DNA of 64,000 nucleotides from Vibrio atlanticus (GTDB lineage Bacteria > Pseudomonadota > Gammaproteobacteria > Enterobacterales > Vibrionaceae), in contig NZ_AP025460.1 in NCBI RefSeq assembly GCF_024347315.1, positions 1,798,001 through 1,862,000 of the forward strand. The letters are read 5' to 3'. A model generated the notes under the pieces. The model saw only the letters and a list, made by a program, of their open reading frames with translations, had not been told where the DNA came from and did no database searches. Of this stretch, positions 28,184 through 37,513 are shown in pieces (the first letter of the stretch is position 1; each line of letters begins with the position of its first letter). The position numbers and the translations under genes are program-made.

Positions 28184-29437
28184 TTACTCTTCTACTTTGT
28201 TTGGTGTTTGAGCGCTTTCAGACACTTCAACCATTACTTGTTTAAACTTCACCGTCATTCGCTCTAAACGTGCTTTTTCAGAATCGGTTTCAAACTCTTC
28301 TAAGGCAATACGCTTCGTAAACACGTCCATCGGGCTCAGTTCAGATAAGGTTTCTGCCGACTCTTGCTCTAATGCTTGATTGCGACGCTCTCTTGCTCTG
28401 CGCAGTTGAAGTACTTCCACATTCAAACCGTCAGTCAATGAACGCATACGTTCTTGTAGATCCGACAAGTAATCTTGCGCTTGCACTTCTATCGATAACC
28501 ACACGCTTTGTTCGCTATCTAAACCTATGTATTGGTTCAGCTGAGATTCGATCTCGTTCAAGTCGCCTTTGATTTCAGCTAGGGGTTGGAACGTTGGAAC
28601 TGGCAATTGACAAATGGTGCGCTCGCCTTCAACAAAATCAACCACACATACCTGCTTTTGAGATTTAAGTTCATCAAAGCTTAATGGTATTGGTGAGCCG
28701 CAGTAACGAATGTATTCACGCTTTGCCACCACTTGTGGACGGTGGATATGACCAAGTGCAATATAGTCTGCGTCTGGGAAGCCATCAGCGGCAAAACCAT
28801 CAAGGTTGCCGACATAGATGTCGCGTACAGAATCCGATTGTTGAACACCCATCGCCGTTAAATGACCAGTAGCGATAATCGGCATGTGCTCGCTGTTTTC
28901 AAACGTCGCACGTTTTTCTAAAGCGGCATCATAAACACTTTGGTAGTGCTGTTTAATCGCTTCGCCGAGTTGTTTTTGGCGTTCAACACCGGTGACACCC
29001 GCCTGGCTGGTCAACACATCGCGAGGGCGAATAAAAGGAATGGCACAAACCAGCGCTTCTACATCGCCGTTCTTGCCTTTTAGTTCAACAACCTGAGTCG
29101 CATGATCTTCATTGGTATTAGGAATCACGTCTGCGCCCATGTATTTGAGCAGCTGTTGTGTCTCTTTTAGCACAGACACCGAATCGTGATTTCCACCTAA
29201 CAACACCAATTGACAGCCGATCTTGTTCGAGTCGACCACGAACTTGTTATACATCTCACGAGCGTAACTCGGCGGTGTGCTGGTATCGAAAATGTCGCCA
29301 GCAACAATGATCGCGTCGATGTCGTGCTCTGTAACTTGCTCAAGTAACCATTGTAAAAACCGTTCATGTTCATTCTTACGGCTTTTATTGTAGAAGTTTT
29401 GGCCAAGATGCCAATCGGACGTGTGAAGAATCTTCAT
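28184..29437 (-). CDS. sbcD: Nuclease SbcCD subunit D (Mre11-like)
   Basis: SbcD is the metal-dependent nuclease subunit of SbcCD. The 417-residue protein has all phosphoesterase motifs: HTSDWHLGQNFYNKSR at the N-terminus, VAGDIFDTSTPP, LLGGNHDSVS, ATGHLTAMG and ALGHIHRPQ. The C-terminal part (residues about 290-417) is helical and binds SbcC. Length agrees with E. coli SbcD (400) with a small C-terminal extension. It is the first gene of the sbcDC operon. Confidence 0.96.
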   Translation of the reverse strand: MKILHTSDWHLGQNFYNKSRKNEHERFLQWLLEQVTEHDIDAIIVAGDIFDTSTPPSYAREMYNKFVVDSNKIGCQLVLLGGNHDSVSVLKETQQLLKYMGADVIPNTNEDHATQVVELKGKNGDVEALVCAIPFIRPRDVLTSQAGVTGVERQKQLGEAIKQHYQSVYDAALEKRATFENSEHMPIIATGHLTAMGVQQSDSVRDIYVGNLDGFAADGFPDADYIALGHIHRPQVVAKREYIRYCGSPIPLSFDELKSQKQVCVVDFVEGERTICQLPVPTFQPLAEIKGDLNEIESQLNQYIGLDSEQSVWLSIEVQAQDYLSDLQERMRSLTDGLNVEVLQLRRARERRNQALEQESAETLSELSPMDVFTKRIALEEFETDSEKARLERMTVKFKQVMVEVSESAQTPNKVEE

Positions 29438-29582
29438 TGCTGCTCACTGGAAGTCGGTAATACCTTTAATCTACCAAAATAGTCGACATAATTCCCTTTT
29501 ATAAGCTTGTGAAAACCAACTAATTTCAGGCTTTGGACCAACTCCGCCCATAGCGTGACCAATCGTTATTTTTGACATAAAA

Positions 29583-29605
29583 AACCGCTCAACGTTAGAG
29601 CGGTT
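29583..29605 (-). terminator. Intrinsic terminator of the GST gene
   Basis: AACCGCTC (29583-29590) pairs perfectly with GAGCGGTT (29598-29605) around a seven-base loop. On the minus strand a T-run follows. It lies about 50 bases after the GST stop. Confidence 0.75.
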
Positions 29606-29654
29606 ATAGTTGTCTGTGGCCTAAACTATACGCCATAAATTACCTAATCTTTAT

Positions 29655-30310
29655 TTAGCGAGCTTCTGCTAGACTAGCCAAGTAGTTATTCGTTAAATAA
29701 AAGCCGCTGAACTTGTCAATAAAGTCCGCTGGAACGGTTTTATCGGTCAATCCAGATTCAATCAGCGCCGCTTGCCACCTCTGTACTTTCGGGAAGCTTT
29801 CTAGCATATCGAGCCTGAACGCTCTTTAATTACAAATGCTCGGTGTAACAGTGGTAACCAAGCGATGTCGACGTTAGAGATGTAGTCCCCTTTAAAGAAC
29901 TCAGTATCACCCAGTTTTTTCTCTGCCTTTAGGAACGCCTTTTGTAAATTGGCTAAGCGTGTTTCAAATGTCTCTTTGTCTTTACTCGCCATGGTGCCGC
30001 ACTGTGGTATGTAATGTTTGCTCGCTTGATAAGACCAAGCACGGTCGAGTGCTTTCTGCTCGGGTGAAACCTCTTCAATCGGCGTATATTTATCGTCTAG
30101 GTATTCAACAATTGCATCAGATTCAAAAAGGACGGTGTCGTTCTCTGTAATTAATACAGGTACCTGCCCGTTCGGTGAGATATCCAAAAACCACTGTGGT
30201 TTGTTATTCAGCTCAATATACTCAATTTCAAACGGGACGTTTTTCATTACTAGTGAACCCATTACACGTTGAACAAATGGGCAGTTTTTAAAGCTAATCA
30301 ATTTAATCAT
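29655..30310 (-). pseudogene. Glutathione S-transferase broken by a single-base frameshift
   Basis: The first 166 codons encode a GST. An N-terminal thioredoxin-like domain starts MIKLISFKNCPFVQRVM and includes SPNGQVPVLITEND and the cis-Pro/ESDAIVEYLDD motif. A helical C-terminal domain follows. After KERSG the frame changes: a stop appears at 29801, but the next frame resumes DMLESFPKVQRWQAALIESG and continues to a natural TAA at 29655 (SLAEAR). Restoring one A near 29812 gives GFDMLE and an intact protein of about 218 residues. Either the gene is freshly inactivated or there is a sequencing error. Confidence 0.88.
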
Positions 30311-30594
30311 TTTTGCCTCCGAATCGGGTTAATAATTTCTTGTTACACCCCTAAGACGAACCCAAAATCCAAAAGACGAAGAATAATTCGTTATTTCACG
30401 AAATAATTTAATTTGTTGTTATCAAGACGTTTAAAACCAACAGAGAAATGCGAAATCTTTGCAAAGAATAATTAATAGCTAGGGAGGCAAGACAGAGGGA
30501 TACAGTACTAATTACTAATTTAGCAAGCTAACAAGCCGTACTTTCCTCAACAGCGTTCAACTGATGAGGAGAAGTTAACGAAAGCAGAGTAAAA

Positions 30595-31191
30595 CTAAAC
30601 AACCAAAGATAGTGCAATAGATGCCATGATCACTCCTACAACAAACTCCAACATCTTCCATGATCTCGGGTTCTTAAACATTGGAGCTAAGAAGCGAGCG
30701 CCATAGCCTAGTAAAAAAAAGAACACGAATGAAGCCGATACTGCACCTGCACCAAACAACATTTGATTTGGTTGATATTGTGTAGAGATAGAACCAAGCA
30801 ATACCACAGTATCCAGATACACATGCGGATTAAGCCAAGTAAACGCTAAACACATGGTAACTGCTTTGGTTAAAGAGTTTTTGGTTTCGACACCGGCTTC
30901 TAAGGCATGATTTTCGGTAAATGCTGAGCGAAAGCTCAAGAATGAGTAAACGCCTAAAAAGATAGCCCCACCGTAACGAGCAAACTGCTCAACTTGAGGG
31001 AACTGCTCAACGATTGCACCAAAGCCCATCACACCAAAGCTAATGAGTATGGCGTCAGAAATGGCACATACAGCGCAAACTGCCAATACGTGTTGGTTCT
31101 TAAGCCCTTGCTTTAAAACAAACGCATTTTGAGAGCCAATCGCAAGAATCAACGAAAGGCCAAGGGAGAAACCTGCAAAGTAAGTCGACAT
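30595..31191 (-). CDS. argO: LysE/ArgO-family basic amino-acid exporter
   Basis: The 198-residue protein has five to six transmembrane helices and the LysE-family start GFSLGLSLILAIGSQNAFVLKQG. That N-terminal motif with SQNAFVLKQG is shared by ArgO and LysE. The middle TWLNPHVYLDTVVLLGSIS is also characteristic. ArgO exports arginine and its analogue canavanine. The choice of arginine over lysine is from family resemblance only. It is 14 bases after a GNAT gene on the same strand and probably cotranscribed. Confidence 0.85.
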   Translation of the reverse strand: MSTYFAGFSLGLSLILAIGSQNAFVLKQGLKNQHVLAVCAVCAISDAILISFGVMGFGAIVEQFPQVEQFARYGGAIFLGVYSFLSFRSAFTENHALEAGVETKNSLTKAVTMCLAFTWLNPHVYLDTVVLLGSISTQYQPNQMLFGAGAVSASFVFFFLLGYGARFLAPMFKNPRSWKMLEFVVGVIMASIALSLVV

Positions 31192-31205
31192 CTAAGGCTA
31201 GCCTC

Positions 31206-31664
31206 TTAACGCAACTCAATACGCATAAACTGGCTGTGCGGATCCAACACATAATCAGCAAAGGGTTCACAGTATCCAAAGCCAAACTTTTCATACAGGT
31301 TACGTGCGGCCTTAAAGTAGTCTTCCGATCCCGTTTCTAGGCTAATACCTCGATATTGGCGAGCGGTTGCCGTATCCAAAACGTGTTGCAATAGCTTGCT
31401 TGCGACACCGGACTTTCTTGCAAACTGCGAGGTTCTCATCGATTTGAGTTCAGCGTGTTGGGTATTCAGCTCTTTAATGGCGACACACCCAAGCAGTTGG
31501 CTGTCTTTCCAAGCACTGAAAAAAGTAATCTCTGGCGACTTGAGCCCCTCTAGATCCAATGCATGAACGCTTTCGACTGGCGATGTCGCATACATATCAG
31601 CTAAATGCTCTTCGAGTAGCTCAATAACCTCTCCACCCGACAAATCATCAATTTTTATTTCCAT
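31206..31664 (-). CDS. GNAT-family N-acetyltransferase
   Basis: The 152-residue protein has the GNAT core. AELKSMRTSQFARKSGVASKLLQHVLDTA (about residues 71-99) includes the acetyl-CoA loop RKSGVA, and GISLETGSEDYFKAARNLYEKFGF is the C-terminal half. This arrangement is that of YafP/YsnE-like putative acetyltransferases. The acceptor is unknown. It lies just before argO, which may point to an amino acid or amine as substrate, but that is a guess. Confidence 0.85.
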   Translation of the reverse strand: MEIKIDDLSGGEVIELLEEHLADMYATSPVESVHALDLEGLKSPEITFFSAWKDSQLLGCVAIKELNTQHAELKSMRTSQFARKSGVASKLLQHVLDTATARQYRGISLETGSEDYFKAARNLYEKFGFGYCEPFADYVLDPHSQFMRIELR

Positions 31665-31960
31665 AACTCTTTAATTATCCTTAATAATTTTTAATCCATT
31701 GTAGATACAGTTACTGGCTCTACTCTCAGGAAACCGTGAACATCATACCTAGCTTCCTTAGGTTCGCATCCTTTATTACACTGAGCTTACAGTAACCAAC
31801 AAAGAATACATTGGGAGCACTGGCAAACTCTGAAGTTTACACTAACACCAATTTTCCTTCCGATGAGAGTCTATATTAATCTTCAAGATTTTCTTGTTAT
31901 TTTTAAGTTCTAGTTTACTATGCGCCACCCCAATTTTTTCAGCAAATGCTGCAGGCAAAC

Positions 31961-32704
31961 ATGTCCGCCAACGCACTCTATACCGGCCTATCCGGTTACT
32001 ATGATTTAATGTGTGTCGATATTGACTACCAAGCGCAGAGTGACTGCGTTCGTAGGTTACATCAGATTTTTGGAAATAAAGGAAAAACACACCTCGACCT
32101 TGGATGTGGCACTGGACCACACGTTCGCCATTTTATTGATTACGGCTATCAAAGTAGTGGCCTTGATCTGAATAAACCAATGCTCGACATTGCTCAAGTT
32201 CGTTGCCCTGAAGCTAACTTTTCAGTACAAAACATGAGTAACTTTGAGGTCTCAGAACCGCTCGATCTTATCACTTGTTTCTTGTATTCCATCCATTACA
32301 ACGACGGTATTGAGAGACTAAAAGAGTGCATTGCAAGCGTGCACCGAGCTTTGAAACCCGAAGGTGTCTTCTGCTTCAACGTGGTTGATAAAGAGAAGAT
32401 AAGCAATGACTTGTTTGTTCGACATACAGCCAACAAAGAAAATGATGACTTTACCTTTCGCTCAGGTTGGTACTACTCCGGCGAAGGTAGTAAGCAAATG
32501 TTAAAGCTAAGTATCGAAAAAACGACTGCGGGTGAAACTCAAGTATGGAATGACGTACACCCTATGGTGGCATTCTCGTTTAAGGAATTGATCGAGATAT
32601 TGAAGCCCTACTTTGAGGTTCATATTTTTGAGCACGATTATGACAAGCTGCTGCCTTGGGATACCAAATCAGGTAATGCTTTGGTCACTTGTGTAAAAAT
32701 CTAG
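31961..32704 (+). CDS. Class I SAM-dependent methyltransferase
   Basis: The 247-residue product from ATG 31961 starts MSANALYTGLSGYYDLMCVDID. It has SAM motif I THLDLGCGTGPHVRHFID (about residues 45-62), motif II SSGLDLNKPMLDIAQ and the central LDLITCFLYSIHYN. The length and the YYDLMCVDIDY start are usual for a large group of small-molecule methyltransferases. The substrate is unknown. Alternative ATG 31946 adds five residues. It is transcribed away from the GNAT/argO pair. Confidence 0.85.
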   Translation: MSANALYTGLSGYYDLMCVDIDYQAQSDCVRRLHQIFGNKGKTHLDLGCGTGPHVRHFIDYGYQSSGLDLNKPMLDIAQVRCPEANFSVQNMSNFEVSEPLDLITCFLYSIHYNDGIERLKECIASVHRALKPEGVFCFNVVDKEKISNDLFVRHTANKENDDFTFRSGWYYSGEGSKQMLKLSIEKTTAGETQVWNDVHPMVAFSFKELIEILKPYFEVHIFEHDYDKLLPWDTKSGNALVTCVKI

Positions 32705-32751
32705 GTAAGCCAATTCCAAACGAATTAAACCGATACAAGCACACAAAAAAC

Positions 32752-32799
32752 AACCCACACTCGCCGTTCTCTTTATAGAGTATCGAGCCAATGTGGGTT
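32752..32799. terminator. Bidirectional terminator-like hairpin
   Basis: AACCCACA (32752-32759) pairs with TGTGGGTT (32792-32799) with an inner region that may also fold. A-rich sequence precedes it and T-rich sequence follows. It lies between the convergent methyltransferase and TonB receptor genes. Confidence 0.65.
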
Positions 32800-32844
32800 C
32801 TTCGTTTATATATGTATCTTGCTACCAAATCAAACACAGATTGA

Positions 32845-34911
32845 TTAGAAGTCCGCTGTCATACCTACGTAGTAAGTACGTGGCTCTTCAACATAACCCA
32901 TACTCTCTAGCTCTTGTGATACAGCTTCATCAGTCAAGTTAGTGATACCAGCGCGCAGTCGAACAGAATCATTAACGTTGTACACCGTACCGATATTCAG
33001 TGTTGTGTATGCGTCTTGCGTTAAGTCGCTTTCGATATTGCGCTCTCCACGGTAACGCGCACTAATAAAGGTATTCAGATCGAAAGTTGGGCTCCAGTTC
33101 AGTTTAACTAAACCTGAATGCTTGTAACGCTCAAGCAGTTCTTCACCCGTTGACTTATCTTCTGTGTCTAAGAACGTGTAGTTACCAGACACGCCCCACT
33201 CATCGGTAATCTGGAATTGACCCGTAAGTTCAGCACCTTGAACCACCGCCTCAGATACATTGGTATAAGTACGCTTCCCTTTCACATAGCCAGTAGAGCT
33301 AGAAGTGTCTGCGCACCCTTTACCCGATTCAAACACTCCGCCGTTCTCGCAGTACGTTTCATCGCGATCAATAAGATCATTGATTTCGTTGCGGAACAAG
33401 GCACCTTCAACATTCCAACGTGGTTGGTTGTATATTGCTGCAATTTCATAGTTCAAGCTCGTTTCAGGCTTCAGGTTTTCGTTGCCATATAAATCGCACG
33501 CTCCCTTACAGCTATTAACTGTGTAGTCGGCTTGGTTTTGAGTCAACGAAGGCGCTTTAAACGCCTTACCCACGCCGCCTTTGATGATGAGGTCATCAGT
33601 CGTTTGGTGAACCAAGTACACACGCGGGCTGAATTCTTCACCGTACAATTCGTGTTTATCTAAACGTCCACCAATGGTTGCGGTGAGTTGTTCAGTCATC
33701 AACCACTGGTCTTGAACAAACAAAGCACCTTGATACGCTTCTGATGTACCGTTGATCAAGTTTTCTTTGTTGGTTAATTCGCTCAACTGGTAGTCCATAC
33801 CAAAAGTTACGGTGTGACTATCACCGAGATAAGTCGTTGCTGACGCTTCTACTATTTGAGTTAGCTCTTCTACATCGCTACTGTAATTGTTACCTAGATC
33901 AGCGGCATCGTTGTCTGTCACGTTTTCACGAGAGTAACGAACTTGTGTGTCACCCCAGTTCCAAAAACCGCTGTGTGTAATCGCTTGACTGTTACGTACA
34001 ACATTACTATCCACTAGGTTCGAACCTGTAGCGTGTTCTGCTAAACCATCACGTTTATCGTCACTATAGCCAAGGTCCAAATCAATCGTCTGATTGTCTG
34101 TCATATTCCATGTCAGGTTGGCAAGCAAACTTAAAGTGTCGCGTTCCTCTAGAGCGGTAATATTCTCACGACCATTACCTGTATATGGTTGCCATGCGTC
34201 ACGCGAGGTTTGATTTAAAGAAAAACGCGCAAATAACTCATCATAAATCAATGCACCGGACGTGGTAAAACCAACAGAATATTCTTCGCCACCATCTCCG
34301 TCTAATGGAGATGAAGTGTCCATGTTAATCGTTGAGCTCCAATCATTTTCTGGAGCTTTGGTGATGATGTTGATTGTGCCACCCATACCATCTGAACCGT
34401 AAAGTGCAGACATTGGGCCGCGGATGATTTCAACACGTTCGATTGACTCAGCTGGAATAGTCGAGAGATCGAAATCGTTACCACGAATGATGGCACTTGC
34501 AGAGCTTAAGCGACGGCCATTCACCATGATAAGCGTATAGTCTGAATCCATACCACGAATAGAGATCATCTGACGGCCAGCACGTGTGCTATCAAAATCA
34601 GATTCCACACTCGTTGATTCTGCAACGATGTCAGCCAAAGTGATTCCAGGGCTGTCTTCGATGTCTTGAGCGGTGATAACCGACATTGAAGCTGGCACTT
34701 GTTTTAGAGCCATTTCAGTACGAGTTGCCGTAACAACCATTTGCTCATCTGTCGCTTGCGCTTCTTTTTGCGCTAACACGTTAGCCGATAGTGAGGTGCA
34801 AATAACAGCTACTGCGACCGAAAGGGGTTTACGAATCATAAGAGGTTTGCGAACTATAAGGGATTTGCGAACTAAAAGAGGCTTGCGAATCAAAAGAGAT
34901 TTCTCAGACAT
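32845..34911 (-). CDS. TonB-dependent outer-membrane receptor (CirA/FepA-like)
   Basis: The 688-residue protein is an outer-membrane receptor for a ferric catecholate or related ligand. It has a TonB box (EQMVVTATRTE), a plug (about residues 65-190) with RQMISIRGMDSDYTLIMVNG and IERVEIIRGPMSALYGSDGM, and a barrel ending YYVGMTADF. The N-terminus is odd. Four in-frame copies of an 18-base unit give repeated RKPL/RKSL residues before a normal signal sequence (LSVAVAVICTSLSANVLAQ). The true start may be the internal Met at codon 25. A Fur box lies just upstream. Confidence 0.9.
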   Translation of the reverse strand: MSEKSLLIRKPLLVRKSLIVRKPLMIRKPLSVAVAVICTSLSANVLAQKEAQATDEQMVVTATRTEMALKQVPASMSVITAQDIEDSPGITLADIVAESTSVESDFDSTRAGRQMISIRGMDSDYTLIMVNGRRLSSASAIIRGNDFDLSTIPAESIERVEIIRGPMSALYGSDGMGGTINIITKAPENDWSSTINMDTSSPLDGDGGEEYSVGFTTSGALIYDELFARFSLNQTSRDAWQPYTGNGRENITALEERDTLSLLANLTWNMTDNQTIDLDLGYSDDKRDGLAEHATGSNLVDSNVVRNSQAITHSGFWNWGDTQVRYSRENVTDNDAADLGNNYSSDVEELTQIVEASATTYLGDSHTVTFGMDYQLSELTNKENLINGTSEAYQGALFVQDQWLMTEQLTATIGGRLDKHELYGEEFSPRVYLVHQTTDDLIIKGGVGKAFKAPSLTQNQADYTVNSCKGACDLYGNENLKPETSLNYEIAAIYNQPRWNVEGALFRNEINDLIDRDETYCENGGVFESGKGCADTSSSTGYVKGKRTYTNVSEAVVQGAELTGQFQITDEWGVSGNYTFLDTEDKSTGEELLERYKHSGLVKLNWSPTFDLNTFISARYRGERNIESDLTQDAYTTLNIGTVYNVNDSVRLRAGITNLTDEAVSQELESMGYVEEPRTYYVGMTADF
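34832..34903 (-). repeat. Four tandem 18-bp units at the start of the TonB receptor gene
   Basis: Units begin at 34832, 34850, 34868 and 34886 and share CGAA(T/C)-type starts with AGAGG or GGGAT cores. They encode repeated IRKPLL / VRKSLI / VRKPLM / IRKPL. A degenerate fifth unit lies at 34815-34831. Copy number changes would lengthen the basic part of the signal peptide without changing frame. Confidence 0.8.
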
Positions 34912-34934
34912 GATATTTATTCTTATATGTAATT

Positions 34935-34953
34935 AGTAATGATAATGGTTTGC
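34935..34953 (-). promoter_or_regulatory. Fur box before the CirA/FepA-like receptor
   Basis: AGTAATGATAATGGTTTGC matches the Fur consensus at 13 of 19 positions, 24 bases before the ATG. A second, weaker AATGAATAATCAT-type box lies near 35005-35025. Iron repression is predicted. Confidence 0.6.
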
Positions 34954-35092
34954 ATTAAACAGCCAGTTATCACTCCAATCAACGAAAGTTTCATGCTGAA
35001 AATTCATTATGATTATTCATTTATCAAATAATGCAGACGAAATATATTCAATTCATTAGCATTGAGCCCGTGACATTCATGTGTCAGATAAC

Positions 35093-36013
35093 TTAGGAGT
35101 ATGTCTCTTTAAATAGTTCACGAATCCAACGACACATAGGGTCATTGTGGAAACGTTTATGCCAGTAGAGATATACGTCTTCTGATGGGCTCCTGATCGC
35201 TTTGGGTACGCGTTTACAAACAAGGTTTCTCTGTTTTGCTGCTTGTTGAGCGAAAGGTGTCGGTAGGTGAAAGATGATATCGGTCGCTTCAGCCATATCT
35301 GGAGCGACGTTAAAGTTAGACAGTTGAATCGGTATCGATAGCTGACGCTGCTTATCGATCAAGCCCAAATCTTTGAAACGACTTTCAATCGAGAGCTTCT
35401 TATCCCCTTGCAGTGAGATCTGGCCGAGTTGGCTACTCAATAAATCATCAACGGTGATCTCTTTATCCGCCAGAGGGTGGTCTTTGCTCATTAATAACCG
35501 ATAATCGCGACTGATTACGAACATTCGATACAGGTTTTGTTCAGAACTTAATGGTTCATGCGTCGACAATACAAAGTGCGCATCACCTGATAACAGAGGT
35601 TCAAAGTGTCGTTTAGGAATCGAGTCGATATCGACAACCATATTCGGCGCTTGTTGGCGGATTTGTGCCACGACTTTTGGCAAAAGGTGTGAAACCTGAG
35701 GAACCAAGCCAAAGAACCGAACGGTACTATTACTCGTCTCCGGTTCAAATACGTCTCCATGGACCAATTTCTCAAGGCGTGTGAGCACAGAATTGAGGTC
35801 TTGCTTGATGACTTCTGCTTTCGGGGTTAGCTCATAACCATAGGCTGCGCGGACTAACAAGTCATCGTTGAATACCGTTCGTAGTTTTTGTAGTGAACGA
35901 CTCACCGTCGGTTGGCTCATGTCCAACGCCAAGGCTGTGTTTGATACGTGCTTCTCTTCAAGAAGGTGTTTAAGAATAACGAGTAGGTTAAGGTCGACCT
36001 GGGCAAGATTCAT
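35093..36013 (-). CDS. LysR-family transcriptional regulator
   Basis: The 306-residue protein from ATG 36013 has an N-terminal winged helix-turn-helix, DLNLLVILKHLLEEKHVSNT then ALDMSQPTVSRSLQKLR (about residues 8-50). A substrate-binding domain ends at residue about 300. The overall form is like NodD/LeuO-type LysR proteins. It lies upstream of the TonB receptor on the same strand, separated by 180 bases. It may be unrelated to the receptor, or may control it. The target and ligand are unknown. ATG 36028 is an alternative start. Confidence 0.86.
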   Translation of the reverse strand: MNLAQVDLNLLVILKHLLEEKHVSNTALALDMSQPTVSRSLQKLRTVFNDDLLVRAAYGYELTPKAEVIKQDLNSVLTRLEKLVHGDVFEPETSNSTVRFFGLVPQVSHLLPKVVAQIRQQAPNMVVDIDSIPKRHFEPLLSGDAHFVLSTHEPLSSEQNLYRMFVISRDYRLLMSKDHPLADKEITVDDLLSSQLGQISLQGDKKLSIESRFKDLGLIDKQRQLSIPIQLSNFNVAPDMAEATDIIFHLPTPFAQQAAKQRNLVCKRVPKAIRSPSEDVYLYWHKRFHNDPMCRWIRELFKETYS

Positions 36014-36182
36014 TATAAGGATATTCAAAATACTGAAGATTCAATATGCGTATAGTGCTATTTCCCCAGAATTAATACAATTGATAATCACTCTTACTTT
36101 GATGTCATACAATGTGAAGTGCCGAATTTGATGCTAACTAAGTTTTTGAAAGGCTTATTTGGGTGACTTTAGACACAAAAAA

Positions 36183-36200
36183 AGAAGCCAAATGGCCTCT
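36183..36200 (-). terminator. Intrinsic terminator of the DHH gene
   Basis: On the minus strand AGAGGCCA pairs with TGGCTTCT (one G-U) around TT, and eight T residues follow. It lies 33 bases after the DHH stop. Confidence 0.75.
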
Positions 36201-36232
36201 CTTTACCCTATTCACTCTCGCTACTATTTTCG

Positions 36233-37231
36233 TTAGCGCTCAACACTCGGCGAATAATAAGCGTCCAACAGTGAAATGAAATTCCCTCTATCAAGTTCGC
36301 TAAGTTGATTAATGCCAGCCGCTGCTTTTCTTCCTCCGCCAGTTACAAAGCTAGAGCAAATTTCATCTGCGCCTGTTCTATTGGATAGTGGTGCTCTTAG
36401 GCTAACAGTATAAGATTCGCCATCTTGGTTTTTCGTTAATACTGCTTGCGCTCGGTTTGGATCTTGATTCACGATCTCATTGCCAAATACACCGCTGATA
36501 CGTCTTGCCCAAGTCTCACCGGGCAGTTCAAACACACGTGCGAACGCACTTTCATACGCAGGGGCAAGGTTTGATAATTGCTGGCGGTCATTCTGGTAAG
36601 CCGCTCGTAATTGATAGAACACCGAGTCTTTGTCATCCATAAGATCGAACGGGTTCGGATATTGATAAAGGTTTTGGTAGAGCTCAGCTGGCGTGAAGTG
36701 CAAATCGCTCAATGATGTACCGTAGCCGTTGTAATTAACCAAGGTACCTAACTCTTCTAAGAACTCAATTTGTGATTGTTCGAATCCATTTTCATCAGCT
36801 AACTGTGCGGCCACTACTTTTAAATTATCACCAAAGGCCGCCGCGATTGCCCAAGCTACGTGTGCACCATTTAGCTTCTGGTTAATCAATAAACTCGTGC
36901 AACTCTCTGCCGAGGTATCTATCAGAGTGTTTAAATACTCAGAGGTTGGCACGTCCCCTGTTCGATGGTGATCGCAGTAAAACACATCGATGTTGGCATC
37001 TAACAGTGAGTGCAATGCTGGCAGGTTCTTCTCCATCGACACATCAAGAACGGTAACGGAAGATACATCATTTGGAGTGCCCGGATCTATGATTTGACTG
37101 GCAACTCGAGAAACTAACTTAATATCACGCTTTACACCGGTGACGAGCACGCTTTTTCTCGGTTCACTTAATCGCAGTTGTAACAACGCGATGATGCCGT
37201 CTGCGTCTCCATTGAATACGTCGTAGTGCAT
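36233..37231 (-). CDS. DHH-family phosphoesterase
   Basis: The 332-residue protein starts YDVFNGDADGIIALLQL, the first DHH metal motif. It has VTVLDVSMEK, the name-giving DHHR at about residue 92 (VFYCDHHRTG) and a C-terminal DHHA1-like ending with GGGRKAAAGI. Family members cleave short nucleic acids, cyclic dinucleotides or polyphosphate. This type resembles bacterial DHH proteins annotated as acetyltransferase or NrnA-like. The exact substrate is unknown. It is monocistronic with its own terminator. Confidence 0.85.
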   Translation of the reverse strand: MHYDVFNGDADGIIALLQLRLSEPRKSVLVTGVKRDIKLVSRVASQIIDPGTPNDVSSVTVLDVSMEKNLPALHSLLDANIDVFYCDHHRTGDVPTSEYLNTLIDTSAESCTSLLINQKLNGAHVAWAIAAAFGDNLKVVAAQLADENGFEQSQIEFLEELGTLVNYNGYGTSLSDLHFTPAELYQNLYQYPNPFDLMDDKDSVFYQLRAAYQNDRQQLSNLAPAYESAFARVFELPGETWARRISGVFGNEIVNQDPNRAQAVLTKNQDGESYTVSLRAPLSNRTGADEICSSFVTGGGRKAAAGINQLSELDRGNFISLLDAYYSPSVER

Positions 37232-37418
37232 GCTGTTCCTCTTCCGTAAGATTTAACGTTTATTCGAAACGCGCCAAAGACATGGATCACGTCAACGCGT
37301 TCGTTCATCGTTAGTCTGTCATTATTTTAGTTTTATTCCACAGATACTTAAGTCTATTTTGTAATGCCTTATTCTTATTTCTATCGATTCAGGAACTTGC
37401 CTATCCTTCAGGCACAAA

Positions 37419-37443
37419 AAAGGCGCGAATAATTCACGCCTTT
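37419..37443 (-). terminator. Intrinsic terminator of the chemoreceptor gene
   Basis: AAAGGCG (37419-37425) pairs with CGCCTTT (37437-37443). On the minus strand the stem is followed by TTTTTTG. It lies about 70 bases after the stop of the chemoreceptor gene. Confidence 0.7.
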
Positions 37444-37513
37444 GTTTTCTATGAACTCACGCCTTGGGTTTCAAATACTTAACATATTTGGTTTCTAACT
37501 TGCTCTAGCAGTC

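Noticed and set aside
32845..36013. irgA-irgB pair (receptor with LysR activator)
   Set aside because: irgA and irgB are divergent in Vibrio cholerae. Here the LysR gene is codirectional and upstream, so the pairing is not supported.
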